Shown here piece by piece: positions 58,518 through 64,000 of a stretch of DNA of 64,000 nt; position 1 is the stretch's first letter, and every line of letters begins with the position of its first letter. Below the pieces are notes generated by a model. That model saw only the letters and a list, made by a program, of their open reading frames with translations. It was not told where the DNA came from and did no database searches. Made by a program: the position numbers and the translations under genes. Source of the stretch: Candidatus Sulfopaludibacter sp. SbA3 (GTDB lineage Bacteria; Pseudomonadota; Alphaproteobacteria; Caulobacterales; Hyphomonadaceae). Where the stretch lies: NCBI GenBank assembly GCA_945888325.1, contig CAMDAC010000007.1, positions 1 to 64,000 on the forward strand, given 5' to 3'.

Positions 58518-60518
58518 TCAGGCGAATTCGACCATGATTTCGTCCGCGGCAACGCTTTCGCCCGCCTTGACGTTGATGGCTTTCACCGTGCCATTAGCCC
58601 CGGCCCGGATGATGTTCTGCATCTTCATCGCTTCCACGATGCAGACCGCCTCGCCTTCCTGCACGACCTGGCCGAGCGTCACGTCCATCGACACGACAAG
58701 ACCCGGCATCGGCGAGATGATCAGCTTGGAGGTGTCCGCCTTCGGCTTCTCCGGCAGGCGGCTGTGCATGTCGGCCACGAAGGGCGTGCAGACCAGTGCG
58801 CGCAGGGCCACGCCCCGGTGGCGGAAGAGATAGCCTTCCGTGCGGTCGGCAAACTTCACGGCGAACGCCTTGCCGTCCAGCACGCCTTCGACGAGGTGCT
58901 TGCCCGGCTTCCAGGACGTCATCAGGCTGTGCGGCTTTCCTCCGTCCACGGCAATCTCGGCTTCGCCGTCACGGCCGATATCGATCGTGACGGGGTGGTG
59001 CTTGTCGCCAAGAATGACGACCCACTCGCGGCGCGGCGCACGGGGCGCGAGGCGGCCGGAGATTTCGCCGGCGCGCCGGTCGAAGAAGGCATGCACATAG
59101 GCGGCGGCGCAGATCAGCTGCGCTTCCTGCGTCTTGGTGGCCGGAACACCCTGGAAGCCTTCCGGGAACTCGTCCTTGATATAGGCCGTCGTGATGTTGC
59201 CGGAGCGGAACCGCTTCTCGTCCATAACCGCGGCGATGAACGGGATATTGTCCTGGATACCTTCAATGTGGAACCGGTCGAGCGCCTCGCCGTGCACGTC
59301 CAGCGCGGTGTCGCGGTCCTTGCCCCAGGTCACGAGCTTCGCGATCATCGGGTCGTAAAACATCGAGATCTCGTCGCCTTCGCGCACGCCCGAATCCATG
59401 CGCACTTCGCCCTTGCCGAGCTTGCCTTCCGCAGGCGGATGGAAACGCTTCAGCCGGCCGATCGACGGCAGGAAGTTGCGATAGGGGTCTTCGGCATACA
59501 CCCGGCTTTCCACCGCCCAGCCGTTGATCTTGATGTCGGACTGCTTGAGCTTCAGCTTCTCGCCGTAAGCGGAGCGGATCATCTGTTCGACAAGGTCGAT
59601 GCCGGTGATCATCTCGGTGACCGGATGCTCGACCTGCAGACGCGTATTCATTTCAAGGAAATAGAAGCCCTTGTCCTTGCCGGACGCGACGAACTCCACC
59701 GTGCCGGCGCTGTCATAGTTCACCGCCTTGGCGAGGGCGACGGCCTGCTCGCCCATCTTCTTGCGCGTCTCCGGATCGAGCAGCGGCGAAGGCGCTTCCT
59801 CGATGACCTTCTGGTTGCGGCGCTGGATCGAGCATTCACGCTCGTTCAGCCACAGGCAGTTGCCGTGCTTGTCGCCGAGTACCTGGATCTCGATGTGGCG
59901 CGGCTCGAGGATGAATTTCTCGATGAAGACGCGGTCGTCGCCGAACGAGGCCTTCGCTTCAGCCTTCACTGCCGGGAAGCCCTCTTCGACTTCCTTATCA
60001 TTCGCCGCGACCCGGATGCCCTTGCCGCCGCCGCCGGCAGAGGCCTTGATCATCACCGGATAGCCGATCTGTTTCGAGATCTTGATGGCTTCCTTGGTGT
60101 CTTCGATCAGACCCATGTGGCCCGGCACCGTCGAGACGCCCGCCTCGGCGGCGAGTTTCTTCGAGGAAATCTTGTCGCCCATCGAATCGATGGCGAAGGC
60201 GTTCGGGCCGATCCAGCCGATGCCCTCTTCCTCGAGGCGTTTGGCGAAGGCGGCGTTCTCGGACAGGAAACCGAAGCCCGGATGGATCGCCTCGGCGCCG
60301 GTCTGGCGCACGGCAGCGATGATCTTGTCGGCCACGAGGTAGGACTGCGCGGCGGGCGATCCGCCGATATGGACGCTCTCGTCGGCCATCTCTACGGCCA
60401 TCGAGCCCGCATCGGCGTCGGAGTAGACCACCACTGTCTTGATGCCCATCTTGCGGCACGTCTTGATGACGCGGACAGCGATCTCGCCGCGGTTGGCAAT
60501 CAATATCTTTTTGAACAT
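58518..60518 (-). CDS. pccA: acetyl/propionyl-CoA carboxylase alpha subunit
   Basis: A 666-residue biotin-dependent carboxylase subunit. The biotin carboxylase domain (1-450) has KILIANRGEIAVR, GGGGKGIRV for ATP binding, EKFILEPRHIEIQV and the catalytic FLEMNTRLQVEHPVTE. A linker and BT-like domain follow, and the C-terminal biotin carrier domain has EAMKMQN with Lys632 as biotin site. The combined architecture points to propionyl-CoA carboxylase, turning propionyl-CoA into methylmalonyl-CoA; methylcrotonyl- or acyl-CoA specificity cannot be excluded. The beta subunit is not in the window. Confidence 0.93.
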   Translation of the reverse strand: MFKKILIANRGEIAVRVIKTCRKMGIKTVVVYSDADAGSMAVEMADESVHIGGSPAAQSYLVADKIIAAVRQTGAEAIHPGFGFLSENAAFAKRLEEEGIGWIGPNAFAIDSMGDKISSKKLAAEAGVSTVPGHMGLIEDTKEAIKISKQIGYPVMIKASAGGGGKGIRVAANDKEVEEGFPAVKAEAKASFGDDRVFIEKFILEPRHIEIQVLGDKHGNCLWLNERECSIQRRNQKVIEEAPSPLLDPETRKKMGEQAVALAKAVNYDSAGTVEFVASGKDKGFYFLEMNTRLQVEHPVTEMITGIDLVEQMIRSAYGEKLKLKQSDIKINGWAVESRVYAEDPYRNFLPSIGRLKRFHPPAEGKLGKGEVRMDSGVREGDEISMFYDPMIAKLVTWGKDRDTALDVHGEALDRFHIEGIQDNIPFIAAVMDEKRFRSGNITTAYIKDEFPEGFQGVPATKTQEAQLICAAAYVHAFFDRRAGEISGRLAPRAPRREWVVILGDKHHPVTIDIGRDGEAEIAVDGGKPHSLMTSWKPGKHLVEGVLDGKAFAVKFADRTEGYLFRHRGVALRALVCTPFVADMHSRLPEKPKADTSKLIISPMPGLVVSMDVTLGQVVQEGEAVCIVEAMKMQNIIRAGANGTVKAINVKAGESVAADEIMVEFA

Positions 60519-60632
60519 TCGCCCGAGCCCTGGAAGCCGTGAAAACCGTGTCGCAGTTAAGCCGCGTACCACGCCTTGTCCATGCTTACCGGTACGGCAA
60601 GAGGTCTCGTTCGCCCGGAAGGCGAACTGGTC

Positions 60633-61454
60633 TCACGCGGCCGCCGATTTCCGCCGCCGCCAACCGGTGCGCACCCAGACCAGCCAGAACAGCATCACCA
60701 GCAGCGGCGCGAACGCCGCTACGAAGGGAAAGGCCGAGTTTCGCAGCACATCCGGCAAGACCTGCATCTGGCCGAGAAAGAAGGATCCCGAAGCGATGAA
60801 CAATGAGAAGCACATCCGCCAGAGATGCCGCGCGATGCGCGCCGTGCCGGAAATCCCCCGCCGCAGAAGCACGTTTGCCTCGCCGCCGGCGGCCAGCACG
60901 CCCGCGACGGTAAACAGGATAAAAGCCTGCGGGGGCGAGCCGTCGATCGTGCCCGTCGGGCTTGCCGCGCCCATCTGCATGAACACCGCCCCAGTTCCGG
61001 CGATCGCGAGGGCGATTGCCAGCCCGGCCACCTCGGCAATCCCCGCCGTCGTCTCCCGCTGCCGGGCCGTCCGCCAGCCCGTGACCAGCAGGTAGAGCGC
61101 CATGATCCCGGCCACGAAATTGGGCCGCTGCCCCTCCTCCAGGAACGGCGCGACGCCCGCCCCGATCAGGTAGGTCACGAACATCGCGGCAAAGAACACG
61201 GTCCCCGCCAGCCGGTGCAGCCGTGCGCCCTTCCGGAAGGTCAGCGCCGCCGCGCCGGAGATCATGCCCAGGGTCCCGCCGCCGATGTGCAGCCACAGCA
61301 GCGCCGCCGCGCCGACTTGCGCCCACCAGGGATCGCCCGGCCCGGCCTCGAGGTTCGCCGCCTGCGCCGCCCCGGCGAACATCAGCCAGGCGGCGAGCAG
61401 GACTGCCCAGCCTCCGGCGAGGCGTCGGACATCAGGGCTCGGGGTGGGCAGCAT
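60633..61454 (-). CDS. DUF2306-like polytopic membrane protein
   Basis: A 273-residue membrane protein with about seven hydrophobic segments. The central block LHIGGGTLGMISGAAALTFRKGARLHRLAGTVFFAAMFVTYLIGA fits the DUF2306 family of unknown function; the paired His residues on membrane helices recall heme-binding or copper proteins, but this is speculative. The start at 61454 has GGAG nine bases upstream. It is divergent from the AraC-family gene, 116 bases between starts. Confidence 0.65.
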   Translation of the reverse strand: MLPTPSPDVRRLAGGWAVLLAAWLMFAGAAQAANLEAGPGDPWWAQVGAAALLWLHIGGGTLGMISGAAALTFRKGARLHRLAGTVFFAAMFVTYLIGAGVAPFLEEGQRPNFVAGIMALYLLVTGWRTARQRETTAGIAEVAGLAIALAIAGTGAVFMQMGAASPTGTIDGSPPQAFILFTVAGVLAAGGEANVLLRRGISGTARIARHLWRMCFSLFIASGSFFLGQMQVLPDVLRNSAFPFVAAFAPLLVMLFWLVWVRTGWRRRKSAAA

Positions 61455-61570
61455 CAGCAATGGCTCCGGACAAAGGGGGCGTCTGAGCCGCGTTGTTGCC
61501 GTTTTTCGATAAGGACGCCATGATACGGCGTTGCGCAAACATGGCTATTTGTAACAGGGCGCCCTCAGAG

Positions 61571-62587
61571 ATGACCAAAGCCACCGTTTCCGCCAGCATC
61601 GTCCGCGGGCTCGCCGTCTTTGCCGAAGGCAAAGGCGCCGATCCGGCTGCACTTTACCGCGACGCCGGCATCGACCCCGAAAGCCTCGAGGACGGCGACA
61701 CCCGCATCCCCCTCGCTCGCTACCAGGCCCTGATGCGCGCCGCCCAGGCCGCCACCGGCGAGCCCGCCCTCGGGCTCCTCTGCGGCGAAGCGATCGACAT
61801 GGCGGATGTCTCGCTCGTCGGCCTGATCATGAATGCCTCCGCGACGATGGGCGAGGCCTTCGCCCAGATGCAGCGCTTCGGCGCCCTTGCGGTCGAACTC
61901 GAGATCGCTCCCGGGCAGCCCCGTTTCCAGATCGCCGAGCGCAGCGGCCAGCTCTGGATGACCGACACGCGGCCCAATCCGGGTGAGTTTCCCGAACTTA
62001 CCGAAGCCGCCTTCGCCCGCCTCGTCTGCGGCCCCCGGCGTTTCCTGCCGGCGCCGCACGTGTTGGAAGTCCACGTCACCCATCCCGCCCCGTCCTACCG
62101 CGCCGAGTATGCGCGCATTTTCCAATGCCCGGTCACCTTCTCGGCGGACTGGAACGCGATGCGCCTTGCGCCGGGCCTCACCAGCTGGCCCGTCGCGCAG
62201 CAGCCGGCCTATGTATTCGGTATACTGACGGAACGGGCCGATGCGCTGTTGCAGGATCTCGCGGCCGCCCGCACCCTGCGCGGCCAGGTCGAGGCAAAGC
62301 TGCTCGCCCGCCTGCACACCGGCGACATCACCGGCGACGCCATCGCCGCAGACCTGGGCATCAGCCGCCAGACCCTGTTCCGCCGGCTGAAAACCGAAGG
62401 CACCAGCTTCAAGCTTGTGCTCGACGATCTGCGCCGCCGTATGGCGCTGGACTATCTCGGCGCCCGAAAAACCTCCGTCAACGAAACCGCCTACCTCGTC
62501 GGCTTCTCCGACGCCCCCGCCTTCTCCCGCGCCTTCAAACGCTGGACGGGGAAGCCGCCGAAAGCGATGCGCGCCGACACGCGCTAG
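61571..62587 (+). CDS. AraC-family transcriptional regulator
   Basis: A 338-residue regulator. The N-terminal ligand domain (about 20-205) resembles the arabinose-binding-like domain of OruR/ArgR-type regulators. The C-terminal AraC DNA-binding domain (about 235-335) has two helix-turn-helix units: AIAADLGISRQTLFRRLKTEG and VNETAYLVGFSDAPAFSRAFKRWTG, the second being the family hallmark. Such proteins often control nearby catabolic genes; candidates are the divergent DUF2306 gene or the downstream DUF2157 gene. The effector is unknown. Confidence 0.9.
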   Translation: MTKATVSASIVRGLAVFAEGKGADPAALYRDAGIDPESLEDGDTRIPLARYQALMRAAQAATGEPALGLLCGEAIDMADVSLVGLIMNASATMGEAFAQMQRFGALAVELEIAPGQPRFQIAERSGQLWMTDTRPNPGEFPELTEAAFARLVCGPRRFLPAPHVLEVHVTHPAPSYRAEYARIFQCPVTFSADWNAMRLAPGLTSWPVAQQPAYVFGILTERADALLQDLAAARTLRGQVEAKLLARLHTGDITGDAIAADLGISRQTLFRRLKTEGTSFKLVLDDLRRRMALDYLGARKTSVNETAYLVGFSDAPAFSRAFKRWTGKPPKAMRADTR

Positions 62588-62643
62588 CCTCACCCTTCAA
62601 CCAAAGCCCTCTCGCCGGCGCTTGCAAACCGCCCTCCTTTATG

Positions 62644-62661
62644 TTAGTGAGCGATCACTAA
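62644..62661 (+). promoter_or_regulatory. perfect palindromic operator before the DUF2157 gene
   Basis: TTAGTGA (62644-62650), GCGA, TCACTAA (62655-62661) is an exact 7-4-7 inverted repeat directly before the AGGAG ribosome site. The form resembles TetR-family operators such as TTAGTGA-type sites. A weak TTGCAA -35-like hexamer lies about 20 bases upstream. No TetR gene is in the window. Confidence 0.6.
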
Positions 62662-62675
62662 TAGGAGTTTGCCCC

Positions 62676-63689
62676 GTGCGCATCATCCGCCTTGACCTTG
62701 CCGCCCTCGAGCAATCAGGCGCGCTGACCCTCGCCGAAGCAGCCCGGCTCGAATCCCTCGCCCTGCCGGACAAGCGCGGCGGGCTGATCACCAATGTGCT
62801 GCTGATCTTCGGCGCGCTTGCGGTGGCCGCCGCTGCCATCGCGCTGGTGCCAAATGCCAGCACAGGTCTCGCGCTCGCCCTCGCCGCTCTTATCGGCGCC
62901 GAAGGCCTGCGCCGCCTTGCGCCCGGCGCCGCTTTCGGCGTGCTCTCCGCCGGCCTCGCCCTTATGGGTACGCTCGGCCTCGCGGGCTGGGTCGCCTGGG
63001 AACTTGGCGCCGCCCCGTCGCCGACGCTGCCCGCCCTTCTGGTCACCGGTGTGCTGACGGCTGGCGCCATCTGGTTCCGCTCGGCCTTCCTCGCCGCGCT
63101 GGCGGTTCTCGCCCTCGGCGCCGTGTTCGGCACGGGCACCGGTTACTGGCATGCCTCCTATGCCCTCTTCGTCGAGGAGCCGCTGATCACCATCGGTGTC
63201 TTCGGCGCGCTCGCCGCTGCGTTCTACGGCGTGCGCCGCCGCGCGGGCGAGGCCTGGCAGATTCTGCTCACCGTGGCTGCCCGCACGGCGATGGTGCTCC
63301 TCCACTTCGCCTTCTGGGTCGGCTCACTCTGGGGCGATATTCTCGGCGACAGCGCCTGGAGCGCGAGCCGCTATGACGACTACACGCGCTACGAAAACGG
63401 GCAGCGCACCGCGCTGACCGTGCCCGTGTGGCCGTTCTCGATCGGCTGGGCCGCGCTCGCACTGGTCCTCGCGCTGCTGACGCGCCGCGGCAGTTTCCTG
63501 TCGGTCAGCGCGCTCGTCTTCCTTGGGATCCACGGCTACACGCAATACTTCGAGACCTTCGGCGCCGAGCCGGTCACCCTGCTGGTCGCCGGGCTTACGC
63601 TTGTGGGTCTTGCTGTTGGTCTGGCCGGGCTCTTCCGAAAGGGGCAGCGCGGTCCGAGCGCGGCTCTGGATACTCCGTCTGCTGAATGA
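62676..63689 (+). CDS. DUF2157-like membrane protein
   Basis: A 337-residue protein with a short soluble start (ALEQSGALTLAEAARLESLAL, the region that identifies DUF2157) followed by about ten hydrophobic segments to residue 325. Function of the family is unknown. GTG 62676 has AGGAG eight bases upstream. A longer in-frame reading from 62415 lies over the AraC gene and is rejected. A palindromic operator overlaps its leader. Its last 95 bases overlap the 3' end of the convergent BLUF gene. Confidence 0.75.
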   Translation: MRIIRLDLAALEQSGALTLAEAARLESLALPDKRGGLITNVLLIFGALAVAAAAIALVPNASTGLALALAALIGAEGLRRLAPGAAFGVLSAGLALMGTLGLAGWVAWELGAAPSPTLPALLVTGVLTAGAIWFRSAFLAALAVLALGAVFGTGTGYWHASYALFVEEPLITIGVFGALAAAFYGVRRRAGEAWQILLTVAARTAMVLLHFAFWVGSLWGDILGDSAWSASRYDDYTRYENGQRTALTVPVWPFSIGWAALALVLALLTRRGSFLSVSALVFLGIHGYTQYFETFGAEPVTLLVAGLTLVGLAVGLAGLFRKGQRGPSAALDTPSAE

Positions 63690-64000
63690 ATTTGGAGAAC
63701 AGGTGCAACAGGTCGCGCGGCACACCGGCTTCCATCAGGCTGTCGACGGAATCGGCGCCGCGCGAAATCATCGAGCCCACCGAACCGTGCCGGTCGACGC
63801 GGAAATAATTCATCGACCAGTTCGGGAACACGCGGGTTTCGGCCCATTCCGCCTGGATGCGCACGATGCCGGTATGCCGCCGGTCTCGCAGGATCCGGCC
63901 GTAGATTTCATCGACCTCGTTGAACGGGCCCTCGAGTAACTGCATGAAATTCTGGCCGTTGTGCACGAGATAGCCCGTAATGAAGCGCTCGTCGTTGTTC
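63595..64000 (-). CDS. BLUF-domain photoreceptor, C-terminal part
   Basis: The 5' end is cut off by the window edge. About 134 residues are visible. They match the BLUF fold: NNDERFITGYLVHNGQNFMQLLEG contains the flavin-contacting Asn and Gln region, then EVDEIYGRILRDRRHTGIVRI, and FPNWSMNYF with the Trp and Met that take part in light signalling. BLUF domains bind FAD and sense blue light. The tail after about residue 105 is polar and unconserved. It overlaps the convergent DUF2157 gene by 95 bases. Confidence 0.8.
   Translation of the reverse strand, partial: NNDERFITGYLVHNGQNFMQLLEGPFNEVDEIYGRILRDRRHTGIVRIQAEWAETRVFPNWSMNYFRVDRHGSVGSMISRGADSVDSLMEAGVPRDLLHLFSKFIQQTEYPEPRSDRAAPFGRARPDQQQDPQA

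Noticed and set aside
58764-60542. 592-codon open frame opposite the carboxylase alpha subunit
   Set aside because: Shadow of a conserved gene; composition is His/Arg/Asp-rich and repetitive.
1-64000. Prophage, insertion sequence or genomic island
   Set aside because: No integrase, transposase, terminal repeats or phage genes were found; both tRNA genes lack flanking 3'-end duplications by eye.

Overview
The window is high-GC alphaproteobacterial chromosome. The partial 16S gene at the left edge, the CtrA-type box in front of parE, the many TonB receptors and lipoproteins, and the overall gene style suggest the Caulobacterales/Hyphomonadaceae (Hyphomonas-like). This placement is made by eye. 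I see no prophage, insertion sequence, CRISPR array or conjugation gene. Almost everything looks like core or lineage-core chromosome with short gaps and many stop/start overlaps.

Layout. 1-1118: 5' end of an rRNA operon on the minus strand, with its leader and promoter. 1119-12255: mixed housekeeping and membrane genes (CBS protein, rhomboid protease, DUF4345, a TonB receptor, PAS_5 protein, GMC oxidoreductase, PilZ plus GYF_2 pair, gamma-carbonic anhydrase, PhoH-like ATPase, alpha/beta hydrolase). 12350-22789: thiolase-like protein, an unrecognised membrane protein, gpsA, a fasciclin lipoprotein, a dienoyl-CoA isomerase-like crotonase, an FAD oxidoreductase, a degenerate sensor kinase, a META-domain lipoprotein and a CAP protein. 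22790-39711: the most coherent block. A prolyl-4-hydroxylase-like oxygenase, a large beta-helix-like lipoprotein, a TonB-dependent receptor and a complete gspC-N type II secretion operon ending in a small lipoprotein. Three 7-4-7 direct repeats resembling PhoB boxes lie before the oxygenase, the lipoprotein and gspC. My leading hypothesis is a phosphate-starvation-controlled secretion and uptake locus. 39726-44722: tRNA-Val, lon and parE, with a perfect TTAA-N7-TTAAC CtrA-type site before parE.

44723-64000: a repeat-rich convergent gap; a four-gene operon coding for a Rieske/ferric-reductase-like fusion, two mini membrane proteins and a Cys-containing twin-arginine protein; a patatin-YHS fusion; nadE; gltX; a pectinacetylesterase-like lipoprotein; a cation/proton antiporter interrupted by one in-frame amber codon; tRNA-Leu and lipB; three tandem DUF805-like genes, the middle one with its ribosome-binding site inside a hairpin; a propionyl-CoA carboxylase alpha subunit; a DUF2306-like protein; an AraC-family regulator; a DUF2157 protein behind a perfect palindromic operator; and the C-terminal part of a BLUF photoreceptor running off the right edge.

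How the genes fit together. Several support acyl-CoA metabolism (thiolase-like protein, crotonase, carboxylase alpha subunit), envelope biogenesis and nutrient capture (TonB receptors, type II secretion, lipoproteins), and cell-cycle or chromosome functions (parE, lon). Function calls rest on motifs read by eye and on family knowledge. No database search was possible.
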